Shown: piece by piece, positions 16,420-23,451 of the stretch
Layout of the letters: the number at the start of each line of letters is the position of its first letter
Numbering within the stretch: the stretch's first letter is position 1
Source: Bacillus pinisoli
Lineage (GTDB): Bacteria; Bacillota; Bacilli; Bacillales; SA4
DNA: 40,274 nucleotides
Assembly (NCBI RefSeq): GCF_023036475.1
Contig: NZ_JAJQKI010000023.1
Coordinates: forward strand, 1 to 40,274
Direction: 5' to 3'
Translations under genes and position numbers: made by a program
The notes under the pieces: model-generated
What the model was told of the DNA's origin: nothing
The model's database searches: none
What the model saw: only the letters and a program-made list of their open reading frames with translations

Positions 16420-16801
16420 CCAGCTTGCCTCCCTTCGTAGATTCTTCAACTTGATCGAATAAATCAATCATGTCTTCTTTTCTTAAACCAAGGTAAAACG
16501 CCTCAGCTAAGAGTTTGACTAATTCTTGTTTAACCTTTTCTAATTTTTCATTATTGATAATATTTGAAGATTCACTCACGAAGCTTCCTCGCCCTGGAAC
16601 TGAATAAATATAACCCTGTCTTTCTAGTTCTCGATATGCTTTTTGAATCGTATTGGGATTAATCGTTAATTGCTGAGCAAGCGTCCTTACTGATGGTAAT
16701 TGTTCATCAACCTTAAGAATATTGTTCATAATTAACTCCTTTAATTTTTCTACTAGCTGCTCATAAATGGGCTGTCTACTTCTAATGTCTAGTTCAAACA
16801 T
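16412..16801 (-). CDS. GntR-family regulator, YtrA subfamily
   Basis: A 129-residue repressor-type protein. The N-terminal winged helix-turn-helix spans residues 8-75, with the recognition segment SVRTLAQQLTINPNTIQKAYREL and the wing GYIYSVPGRGSFV. The short 50-residue tail is the YtrA-type dimer domain, too small for a ligand domain of the FadR or UTRA kind. YtrA-type regulators usually repress their own ABC operon, and this gene comes first in it. AGGGAGGG precedes the ATG by 7 nt. Confidence 0.9.
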   Translation of the reverse strand: MFELDIRSRQPIYEQLVEKLKELIMNNILKVDEQLPSVRTLAQQLTINPNTIQKAYRELERQGYIYSVPGRGSFVSESSNIINNEKLEKVKQELVKLLAEAFYLGLRKEDMIDLFDQVEESTKGGKLDD

Positions 16802-16839
16802 ATCAACCCTCCCTTTTCTGTTTTAAGTGTATTATTAGT

Positions 16840-16860
16840 GTTAGTACAGTTAGTATTATA
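16840..16860 (-). promoter_or_regulatory. -10 box and possible operator of the ytr-like operon
   Basis: Minus-strand TATAAT at 16855-16860 with a poor -35 box. Immediately downstream are two direct copies of TACTAAC (16849-16855 and 16840-16846, 2 nt apart), a good position for autorepression by the GntR protein. That these are its operators is inferred. Confidence 0.45.
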
Positions 16861-16903
16861 TATGAATTACCTTGTTTTGGAAAGTGTTTTCTTAAAAAAA
16901 ATT

Positions 16904-17114
16904 GGCTCTTTTAAACTTGGTTGTTGATTTTCGTTACGGGACGCTCGCTTTCCGCGGGCGGGAAATGAAGGATATTTTCACTATCGTGAAAAATCCCACT
17001 CCTCGGCGCTTCACGCCTGTGGGGTCTCCCTTACCGCGCTTCTCCCGCAGGAGTCTCGCATCCTTCCACTGCAATCAACACTTCAAGATATCAACAATGT
17101 TCTTTAACAGAGTC
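16904..17114. repeat. MITE-like GC-rich repeat, copy B
   Basis: About 210 bp, same orientation and core as copies A and C. The ends GGCTCTTTTAAA and TTTAACAGAGTC are close inverted repeats. The segment GTTCGGAAGCCT of A and C is replaced here by about 38 nt forming its own hairpin (16970-16981 with 16986-16996, 4-nt loop). It lies between the terminator at 17115 and the ytr promoter. Confidence 0.83.
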
Positions 17115-17143
17115 AAAAAAAATACCCCAAGCATCGCTTGAGG
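17115..17143 (-). terminator. Terminator of the toprim/thioredoxin/glutaredoxin operon
   Basis: Minus-strand stem CCTCAAGC/GCTTGGGG with a 3-nt loop, then T-rich tail TATTTTTTTT. It starts 44 nt after the TAG at 17187 but 245 nt after the TGA at 17388, which supports the longer reading frame. Confidence 0.88.
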
Positions 17144-17186
17144 TTTAGTAAGTATATGCCGCTATAGAATGTTTTTCTGCTTCTTT

Positions 17187-17978
17187 CTAGATAACTCCTA
17201 GCAACCTTTTTAAATGTGCCTTGTCAAAACCAGTCACAATGTCACCGTTAATGCTGATCGTTGGGATGATTTTCTGACCACCATTTAATGACATCATTTG
17301 ATCTATGACGCCATCATCCATTACACTATGTTCTTCAAACGCAAACCCATTCTTCGAGAGAAACTCTCTCGCTTCTCGACAAGAGCTTCAAGGTGGGGCA
17401 TAGAAAAACGATATTTCAGGAATAGAGTTTGTCTCACGAAGTGCTAATGTATGCCTTGCCCCAGTGTGAGGCAAGACAAGTTGAATCTTGTGGCAGTAAA
17501 AAATTACTTCATCAGGATTCAGTTGAGGAAATAGTCGTTCACGAAGATCAAACGTATTTCCGTTCGTTGTCTGAATCTCAACTACAACTTTGTTTCCTAT
17601 CTCTTTTTGTGTAAGGACTTTCACAGGCAATTCACTTGGTAGTTTCTTTCGTTCTATCACTACAGTGTAAAAGTAGTTCATTTCATTTAAGTCAATGGCC
17701 TGTTTTAAAGTGTCAGCATACTCATCATTTTTGTTAAAAATCATCAGACCATGGTCATTGGGATGAAAGCGATGTAAAACACCTGCTGTTATACTTGTTT
17801 CCATCTCGGCTAGCCACCTGTTATGTTGAAACAACAAGTTTAAAAGCGTACCACTCTCTTCATGATTTTCAGGATGAACATGAATGCCTTTTGGTTTGTA
17901 AACAGCCATAATAGATGGACTTTCATACCACACATCAAGTGGGCCTTCATCTATACGTATTAAAGGTTGCTTTCCCAG
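17187..17978 (-). CDS. Candidate selenoprotein: inactive RluA-like domain fused to Sec-glutaredoxin
   Basis: If the in-frame TGA at 17388-17390 is read as selenocysteine (U197), the product has about 263 residues. Residues 1-185 resemble RluA pseudouridine synthases (IRIDEGPLDVWYES, AVYKPKGIHVHP, LHRFHPNDHGLMIF). The catalytic motif HRLD is HRFH, so synthase activity is unlikely. Residues 188-263 form a compact glutaredoxin fold: EISFFYAPP, then U-S-S-C, REAREFLSKNG, the cis-Pro motif IIPTISING and GFDKAHLKRLLG, ending at TAG. The TGA replaces the first redox Cys. No ATG, GTG or TTG fits the homologous N-terminus. CTG at 17978 has GGGGAGGA 6 nt upstream, and GTG at 17933 would cut conserved sequence. 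It follows the thioredoxin-like gene directly. Alternative: a pseudogene by nonsense mutation. Confidence 0.6.
17355..17371 (-). promoter_or_regulatory. SECIS-like hairpin after the in-frame TGA
   Basis: Minus-strand CGAGAGA-GTT-TCTCTCG, a perfect 7-bp stem. It starts 16 nt after the TGA, so the loop is 23 nt away. Bacterial SECIS elements are described with a small apical loop, a G among its first two bases, and a TGA-to-loop distance of roughly 16-37 nt; this meets all three. UCUU/AAGA can add a lower stem. Function not proven. Confidence 0.55.
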
Positions 17979-17993
17979 TCTGATTCCTCCCCT

Positions 17994-18290
17994 TTACTTC
18001 AATTCTCTGTATAAATAATCTACTGACTGAAAGGCATATATTCTTTTAGTCATTTCGCCTTTTTCAAATAAAAGTAAGCAAGGAACACTTTGGATCTCCC
18101 ACTTGGCTGCTAGATCCGGAAAATAATTTAAGTTTATTTTTCTTATGGGATACTCTGTTACCAAATTTTCCACTACATGTAGCATTCTCTCTGCTACCTT
18201 ACACGTACCACAAAGCGGTGTATACAAAAATAAAGCTACACGATCTGTTCCTTTTAACTGGTCTGGATTAAAATCAGTCCATTCCTCCAT
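17994..18290 (-). CDS. yusE: Thioredoxin-like protein YusE
   Basis: A 98-residue thioredoxin-fold protein without signal peptide. The redox motif is CGTC (Cys27, Cys30) in LYTPLCGTCKVAERML, and the cis-Pro motif is IQSVPCLLLFEKGE. CGTC instead of CGPC suggests a more specialised disulfide reductase than TrxA. The start is uncertain: ATG 18290 or TTG 18302, neither with a good ribosome binding site; coupling with the toprim gene that stops at 18306 is likely. It sits directly before the candidate selenoprotein, so the two may share a redox role (inferred). Order matches B. subtilis yusE-yusF. Confidence 0.85.
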   Translation of the reverse strand: MEEWTDFNPDQLKGTDRVALFLYTPLCGTCKVAERMLHVVENLVTEYPIRKINLNYFPDLAAKWEIQSVPCLLLFEKGEMTKRIYAFQSVDYLYRELK

Positions 18291-18305
18291 CTCATCACTC
18301 AACCC

Positions 18306-18650
18306 TTATAAAAAATTAGCATGTACGTCTATGTTGGCACTCAATAGCACAGTTGCCACATGCTGTTCTGGTGCAGAAGCCACCTCACGATAGGTTTTGT
18401 CTATATATAAATGAACCGCTTCCGGAAGTTCTCGTTTAAATTGTTTTCTCAATTTTTCCCCAGAATCATCCGCATCGACAAGAATATAGACTTCTTTGTT
18501 AAATAACTCCTCAATGAGTTCATCTAACTTACTTGTACCGATTGTTCCATTTGTACAAATAATTTCAATTTCCTCGTTTATAATGGCTTCTACTTTCTTT
18601 TTATCCGATTTTCCTTCAACGATTAATACCTTGTCTAACTCGGTTTCCAT
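18306..18650 (-). CDS. yusF: Toprim domain protein YusF
   Basis: A 114-residue protein made almost wholly of one Toprim domain: the conserved Glu is in VLIVEGKSDKKKVEA (residues 8-22) and the DxD motif in YILVDADDSGEKL (55-67). Toprim domains bind Mg2+ in RNase M5, primases and topoisomerases; the small stand-alone YusF group has no established role, although the VEGKSDK start resembles RNase M5. It appears to be first in a three-gene unit with the thioredoxin-like gene and the glutaredoxin fusion. Only a weak GGTGAT precedes the ATG. A possible -10 TATACT lies about 25 nt upstream. Confidence 0.82.
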   Translation of the reverse strand: METELDKVLIVEGKSDKKKVEAIINEEIEIICTNGTIGTSKLDELIEELFNKEVYILVDADDSGEKLRKQFKRELPEAVHLYIDKTYREVASAPEQHVATVLLSANIDVHANFL

Positions 18651-18710
18651 CTACATCACCAAATTATTTAGTATAGGTAAACTTACATATAATTCCATTA
18701 TAAAACAAAA

Positions 18711-18734
18711 GACAGTGGTTATCCCCCCACTGCC
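18711..18734 (-). terminator. Terminator of yusG
   Basis: Minus-strand stem GGCAGTGG/CCACTGTC (one wobble pair) followed by TTTTGTTTT. It begins at the yusG stop codon and separates yusG from the yusF unit. Confidence 0.75.
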
Positions 18735-18976
18735 TAGCACCATCCATCTTCTTTATCACAATCGGTATACTTTTGATCAGGATTTGTTGTAACGTCAGCA
18801 TAGTGAAAAATCTTATTTTGTTCTTGCTCATATCCTGGTTTAAGGTCATACTGATTCCCTTGATCCGTGAAGAGCATTTTCCCAATTGATTCTTCCCCTA
18901 CAAATAAATCCATGTGTCCTTGATTCAGTTTACCGACGACACGATCAGTTATGTCCAACCGTTTTTGTTCTAACAT
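18734..18976 (-). CDS. yusG: YusG-like protein (DUF2553)
   Basis: An 80-residue soluble protein of the small YusG/DUF2553 family, unknown function. Visible parts are a basic N-terminus (LEQKRLDITDRVVGKL), a beta-rich middle (MDLFVGEESIGKMLF) and an acidic tail ending CDKEDGWC with two cysteines. An upstream in-frame GTG at 18994 exists, but it would place AAGGAG inside the gene; with ATG 18976 that site is 9 nt upstream, so ATG was chosen. Position between yusF and gcvH matches B. subtilis. Confidence 0.78.
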   Translation of the reverse strand: MLEQKRLDITDRVVGKLNQGHMDLFVGEESIGKMLFTDQGNQYDLKPGYEQEQNKIFHYADVTTNPDQKYTDCDKEDGWC

Positions 18977-19034
18977 GACATGACACTCCTTCACTCACTG
19001 TATAGTGTTAGAGTATCCAGAAAAAATGATTTCA

Positions 19035-19418
19035 TTAGTCTTGATTAATCATTTCCTCATATTGTTCAGCAGTCATAAGTGAATCAACTTCACTTGTGTC
19101 AGAAAGCTCAACAACAATCATCCAAGCTTTTTCGTATGGCGATTCATTTACAAATTCTGGGCTGTCATCAAGATCTGCATTTACTTCTACTACTTTTCCA
19201 CTTACTGGAGCATATAATTCTGAAACCGTCTTTACAGATTCAACACTTCCAAATGGCTCATCTGCAGAGATGTCATCTCCCACTTCTGGAAGTTCAACAA
19301 ACACAATATCACCTAACTCAGATTGAGCGAAATCTGTAATACCAATACGTACTTTATTTCCATCAATTTGTACCCATTCATGCTCTTTCGTGTAACGTAG
19401 TTCTTTTGGTGTGTTCAT
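19035..19418 (-). CDS. gcvH: Glycine cleavage system H protein
   Basis: A 127-residue lipoyl carrier protein. It shuttles the aminomethyl group between the P, T and L proteins of glycine cleavage, and in B. subtilis it is also the obligate entry point for lipoate relay to other complexes. The lipoylated residue is Lys63 in [12 protein letters not shown], and the full H-protein length is kept, from [10 protein letters not shown] to [15 protein letters not shown] lies before the ATG. As in B. subtilis it is apart from gcvT-gcvPA-gcvPB, among the yus genes. Confidence 0.95.
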   Translation of the reverse strand: MNTPKELRYTKEHEWVQIDGNKVRIGITDFAQSELGDIVFVELPEVGDDISADEPFGSVESVKTVSELYAPVSGKVVEVNADLDDSPEFVNESPYEKAWMIVVELSDTSEVDSLMTAEQYEEMINQD

Positions 19419-19499
19419 TAGTATCCCTCCACATTATGTATAAATCGTATTATCTATATCATACCATTGAAAAATTGGAATTGAATAGTATTACTTACA

Positions 19500-19862
19500 T
19501 TATGCAAGCCAAGTTTCTTCAAATTGCTTCTCATTAAATCCAACTGTTACTTTTTGGCCATCCGTGATAATAGGTCTCTTCACAAGCATTCCGTCTGAGG
19601 CTAAAATTTCTAACATTTCATCTTCTGTCGCTGTTTTAAGCTTGTCCTTCAAACCTAACTCTCTATATTTCATTCCACTTGTATTAAAGAATTTCTTTAA
19701 CTCTAAACCACTAGTTTTAAATAACTCATGTAATGTTTCTTTTGAAGGTGCATCTTCAACAATATGTACTTCGTTAAAAGAAATTTGATTCGCTTCTAAC
19801 CATTTTTTTGCATTTCTACAAGTCCCACATTTAGGGTACCAATAAAATGTCACTGCCAACAC
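19500..19862 (-). CDS. yusI: ArsC/Spx-family protein YusI
   Basis: A 120-residue thioredoxin-fold protein of the ArsC/Spx/YffB family. The redox motif CGTC (Cys12, Cys15) is in YWYPKCGTCRNAKKWLE, and the conserved VKRPIITDG motif (residues 94-102) is typical of this family. It is more likely a thiol-dependent reductase of unknown substrate than Spx, which has CxxC right at its N-terminus and a longer C-terminal part. The frame begins at GTG 19862 with GGTGGTG close upstream; TTG 19859 is equally possible. Confidence 0.85.
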   Translation of the reverse strand: MLAVTFYWYPKCGTCRNAKKWLEANQISFNEVHIVEDAPSKETLHELFKTSGLELKKFFNTSGMKYRELGLKDKLKTATEDEMLEILASDGMLVKRPIITDGQKVTVGFNEKQFEETWLA

Positions 19863-20043
19863 ATTTCACCACCATATTTAGAATACACATCAATATGTAT
19901 TTTACCATATAACCCAATCATATCCTAACAGCGGGTTTATGTTGGACAAAATATTTGGTTGCGAAGCAAAGTTTCTATTATAGTGATTCTTTTTTGCTAC
20001 ATCCTAGGTTAACGTTAGGACCTGATTTTTCGTTTAGTGAAAG

Positions 20044-20155
20044 TATTCCACGAAAATATAGGTTATTTCACGATTTTGCAAATGAATTCCACGAAAATTA
20101 TTGTTATTCCACCTTTTATTAAACTATTTCACGAAAAGGTAATATTATTCCACGA
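20044..20155. repeat. Phased 10-nt core array, six units (TATTCCACGA)
   Basis: Six cores close to TATTCCACGA start at 20044, 20064, 20085, 20105, 20125 and 20146, so the period is 20-21 nt. Spacers of about 10 nt are AT-rich and unrelated. The array lies between the fadE stop and yusI. The rest of this 353-nt gap (19863-20043) shows no gene, only the presumed yusI promoter region. The same core in reverse orientation makes the array at 40131. Confidence 0.8.
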
Positions 20156-20180
20156 TTTTGAAACTAAGGACCATAAGGAA

Positions 20181-20206
20181 GAGCTGTTAACCTTAGTTAA
20201 CAGCTC
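20181..20206 (-). terminator. Hairpin after fadE, probable terminator
   Basis: Perfect 10-bp inverted repeat GAGCTGTTAA/TTAACAGCTC with a 6-nt loop, 10 nt past the fadE stop. The following T run is weak (TTCCTTA), so termination may be incomplete. Confidence 0.6.
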
Positions 20207-20215
20207 CGACATGTA

Positions 20216-22000
20216 TTAAACTGTAAAACGATCAGCTTCAATGATTGCAGCTGCAATTTCACGCTTTTTACCAATAACGTTAATTGGCGTGTGACGAGTG
20301 AACTTCTTTAAAGCAGATAACATCATGCGTAAAGTATCACCAGTTTCAGTCGCAATTAATGTTTCTTTTGCATGTGCTTCAATTTCGTTGAATGCTTCTT
20401 GGCAGTAAACTTGAGTGTAAAGAAGCTTTTGGTTATTCTTTTCAAGTCCTGTTTTGTTAATTGCCTTCTCTGTACGAAGTACCGCAGATTCCATCGCGTA
20501 TACATTGCTAACAATATCAGCAATATTGCTTAGGATTTCTTGCTCTTTGTCTAGGCTCTTTCCATACTTTTGTGCAGCTAGACCCATTGATAATAGTGCA
20601 ATCTTCTTTGCGTTCTTTACTAGGTACTTTTCTTGCTCAAGAACACCATCGCCCACTTCTTCTGGCATTAGCATCATAAGCTCTTCTTGAAGTGCTTGTG
20701 CTTTTTGGAAAAGTGGTAGTTCACCTTTAAATGCTTTACGTAGGTACGTACCTGGAACTAATAGACGGTTGATTTCGTTTGTTCCTTCGAAGATACGGTT
20801 AATACGTGAATCACGGTATACTCTTTCTACTTCATACTCTGCCATGAAGCCGTATCCACCATGAATTTGAACTGCTTCATCTACTACATAGTCAAGTGTT
20901 TCAGAACCGAATACCTTGTTTAATGAACACTCAATTGCATATTCTGCGATTGCAGCTGGCATTGATTTACCATCTTTAACCTCTTCATCAGTTAGGCGAC
21001 CTTGACGATCCTCATAAAGTCCAACCGTACGATATACCGAGCTTTCCATCGCATATGTTTTTACTGCCATGTTTGCAAGTTTTTCTTGAATTAAAGAGAA
21101 GCGAGAAATTGGCGTCTTAAATTGTTGACGTTGGTTAGCATATTGAGTAGCTACATCAATCATACGCTTAGACCCACCAATTGTTCCCACTGCAAGCTTG
21201 TAACGTCCAATGTTTAAGATGTTAAAGGCAATTACGTGACCTTTACCAAGCTCTCCTAGTAGGTTCTCTTTTGGAACTAATGCATCTTCAAGAATTAACG
21301 TACGAGTAGAAGATCCTTTGATCCCCATTTTCTTTTCTTCTGGACCAGTCGATACACCTGGGAATCCTTTTTCAACGATAAATGCGGAGAAATGCTCTCC
21401 ATCTACCTTTGCATACACGACGAATACATCAGCAAATCCAGAGTTTGTGATCCACTGCTTTTCTCCGTTTAATACGTAGTGAGTTCCTTCTGCATTTAAT
21501 TTTGCAGTTGTTTTTGCACCTAGTGCATCAGAACCAGATCCTGGCTCTGTTAGGGCATATGCAGCAAGTCTTTCACCTGAAGCTAAATCAGGAAGGTATT
21601 GATGCTTTTGCTCTTCGTTACCAAACAGAACGATTGGTAATGATCCAATTCCTACGTGTGCTCCTAATGATAAGGAGAAGCTTCCACCACGAGAAACTTT
21701 TTCAGTAATAAGAGCTGAACTAATCTTATCAAGTCCAAGTCCACCGTACTCTTCAGGAACATCAGCACCTAATAAACCAAGCTCACCTGCTTGCTTTAAA
21801 AGCTTTACTGACTTTTCAAATTGGTGATTCTCGATATCCTCTAGATGAGGTAGTACATCGTTTACCACAAATTCCTCAGTTGTTTTACCAATCATTTTAT
21901 GTTCTTCTGTAAAATCTTCCGGTGTAAACACACGATCCGCTTCAATATCTTCGATTAAAAAAGCTCCACCTTTAATTAGATTCTCAGTCGTATTTGACAT
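20216..22000 (-). CDS. fadE: Acyl-CoA dehydrogenase FadE
   Basis: A 594-residue FAD-dependent enzyme for the first step of beta-oxidation (acyl-CoA to trans-2-enoyl-CoA). The acyl-CoA dehydrogenase core covers residues 30-420, with YALTEPGSGSDA at 148-159, the FAD-binding WITNSG at 183-188 and the catalytic Glu405 in RIFEGTNEI. The extra C-terminal domain of about 170 residues is typical of FadE/YusJ and the very-long-chain type, longer than the 380-residue short-chain enzymes. GGGAGG precedes the ATG. Third gene of fadN-fadA-fadE, separated from fadA by repeat copy C. Confidence 0.94.
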   Translation of the reverse strand: MSNTTENLIKGGAFLIEDIEADRVFTPEDFTEEHKMIGKTTEEFVVNDVLPHLEDIENHQFEKSVKLLKQAGELGLLGADVPEEYGGLGLDKISSALITEKVSRGGSFSLSLGAHVGIGSLPIVLFGNEEQKHQYLPDLASGERLAAYALTEPGSGSDALGAKTTAKLNAEGTHYVLNGEKQWITNSGFADVFVVYAKVDGEHFSAFIVEKGFPGVSTGPEEKKMGIKGSSTRTLILEDALVPKENLLGELGKGHVIAFNILNIGRYKLAVGTIGGSKRMIDVATQYANQRQQFKTPISRFSLIQEKLANMAVKTYAMESSVYRTVGLYEDRQGRLTDEEVKDGKSMPAAIAEYAIECSLNKVFGSETLDYVVDEAVQIHGGYGFMAEYEVERVYRDSRINRIFEGTNEINRLLVPGTYLRKAFKGELPLFQKAQALQEELMMLMPEEVGDGVLEQEKYLVKNAKKIALLSMGLAAQKYGKSLDKEQEILSNIADIVSNVYAMESAVLRTEKAINKTGLEKNNQKLLYTQVYCQEAFNEIEAHAKETLIATETGDTLRMMLSALKKFTRHTPINVIGKKREIAAAIIEADRFTV

Positions 22001-22028
22001 ATTGGTTCCTCCCTTTATTTGTTAGTAA

Positions 22029-22211
22029 GGCTCTGTTAAACCTGGAAGTTGATTTTCGTTATGGGACGCTCGCTTTCCGCGGGCGGGTTCGGAAGCCTCC
22101 TCGGCGCTTTTCGCCTGCGGGGTCTCCCTTACCACGCTTCTCCCGCAGGAGTCTCGCATCCCTCCACTTCAATCAACTGTGCATAAAACAATACGAACCT
22201 TTTACACAGCC
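22029..22211. repeat. MITE-like GC-rich repeat, copy C
   Basis: About 183 bp, nearly identical to copy A. Ends GGCTCTGTTAAA and TTTACACAGCC are close inverted repeats, and inner GTTGATT/AATCAAC is kept. It fills most of the fadA-fadE gap, so it is transcribed within the fad operon and its RNA could fold strongly there. Confidence 0.85.
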
Positions 22212-22215
22212 TTTA

Positions 22216-23391
22216 TTAAATTAATTCAAACACACCAGCAGCACCCATTCCGCCACCGATACACATCGTAACAACACCGAACTGAACGTTACGTCTTCTC
22301 ATTTCATGAATGAGCGTTAACGTTAATTTTGCTCCAGAGCATCCAAGTGGGTGACCAAGCGAAATTGCTCCACCGTTTACGTTTACTATTTCTTCATCAA
22401 TGCCTAGTGTTCTAACAATCGCTAGTGATTGAGAAGCAAAGGCTTCGTTTAATTCAAACAATCCGATATCAGATAACTCAAGTCCTGCAATCTTCAATGC
22501 TTTTGGAATAGCTTCGATTGGTCCAATCCCCATAATTTCAGGTGGTACACCAGCAACCGCAAACGAACGGAATTTTGCTAATGGCTTTTGGCCTTCTGAT
22601 AAAGCTTTTTCCTTATCCATAAGTAGAACGGCTGCAGCTCCATCACTCATCTGTGATGCGTTACCCGCTGTGACACTACCTTTTACATTGAAAGCTGGTC
22701 TAAGCTTACCTAGTACTTCCAGTGTTGTGTCTGCACGAACACCCTCATCTTGTGAGAACATGAATGTTTTTTCTTGAAGTTTGTTTTTACCATCAAGAAT
22801 ACGATTTGTTACTTCAACTGGCACGATTTCGTCGACGAACTTACCTTCTTGAATCGCTTTTGCCGCACGTTGATGGCTTCTTACTGCGAAAGCATCTTGG
22901 TCTTCACGACTAATTCCGTATTTCACAGCAACCTGTTCAGCTGTATGTCCCATGCCCATATAGTATTCTGGAGCACTTTCCACAAGCTTAATGTTAGGAC
23001 GAACGGTATGTCCTGTCATCGGTACGATACTCATGGACTCTGCCCCACCCGCTAGGATGGTATCTGAAGAACCAAGCATAATTCGCTCTGCTCCGTACGC
23101 AATACTTTGAAGACCTGATGAACAATAACGATTAATCGTAATGGCTGGAACTGTGTTCGGTAAGCCCGCTAGAGCACCAATATTTCTAGCCATATTTAAG
23201 CCTTGCTCAGCTTCCGGCATCGCACAACCAATGATTAGGTCGTCAATATTTCCTTCATAATTATTTGCACGCTTTAGCGTTTCTTTTACAACTAATGCTC
23301 CTAAATCATCCGGACGTACATTGGCAAGTGACCCACGTTTTGCTTTTCCGACCGGGGTTCTTGCACCAGCAACGATTACTGCTTCTCTCAC
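22216..23391 (-). CDS. fadA: Acetyl-CoA C-acyltransferase (3-ketoacyl-CoA thiolase) FadA
   Basis: A 391-residue thiolase for the last step of beta-oxidation: 3-ketoacyl-CoA + CoA gives acetyl-CoA + shortened acyl-CoA. The acyl-accepting Cys90 is in [11 protein letters not shown], with His347 in [10 protein letters not shown] and the proton-transfer Cys377 in [12 protein letters not shown], all as in the family. The start codon is GTG at 23391, with GGGGGAG 4 nt upstream. It lies 60 nt after fadN in the FadR-controlled operon. Confidence 0.95.
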   Translation of the reverse strand: MREAVIVAGARTPVGKAKRGSLANVRPDDLGALVVKETLKRANNYEGNIDDLIIGCAMPEAEQGLNMARNIGALAGLPNTVPAITINRYCSSGLQSIAYGAERIMLGSSDTILAGGAESMSIVPMTGHTVRPNIKLVESAPEYYMGMGHTAEQVAVKYGISREDQDAFAVRSHQRAAKAIQEGKFVDEIVPVEVTNRILDGKNKLQEKTFMFSQDEGVRADTTLEVLGKLRPAFNVKGSVTAGNASQMSDGAAAVLLMDKEKALSEGQKPLAKFRSFAVAGVPPEIMGIGPIEAIPKALKIAGLELSDIGLFELNEAFASQSLAIVRTLGIDEEIVNVNGGAISLGHPLGCSGAKLTLTLIHEMRRRNVQFGVVTMCIGGGMGAAGVFELI

Positions 23392-23451
23392 ATTACTCCC
23401 CCATTTCTTTATTTTTATGGAGAGAGAGGACGAATCCTCTCTATGAATCTA

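Noticed and set aside
16902..17141. 79-residue plus-strand reading frame in repeat copy B
   Set aside because: A very similar peptide (LLN.VVDFRYGTLAFRGRE-like) also appears in copy C at 21994-22224 only because the DNA repeat is shared. Neither has a good ribosome binding site, and copy B lacks the reading-frame conservation expected of a gene.
17388..17390. TGA as a simple frameshift or separate downstream gene
   Set aside because: No frameshift is needed because the frame is continuous on both sides. A separate gene would lack the first beta strand, the first redox Cys and any start codon near the domain border. A nonsense mutation remains the only serious alternative and is kept in the finding.
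19079..19339. Plus-strand frames opposite gcvH
   Set aside because: Two overlapping antisense frames over a highly conserved gene; composition is that of a shadow frame.
20044..20155. CRISPR array
   Set aside because: Cores are only 10 nt and spacers about 10 nt, far shorter than any CRISPR repeat or spacer, and no cas genes are present.
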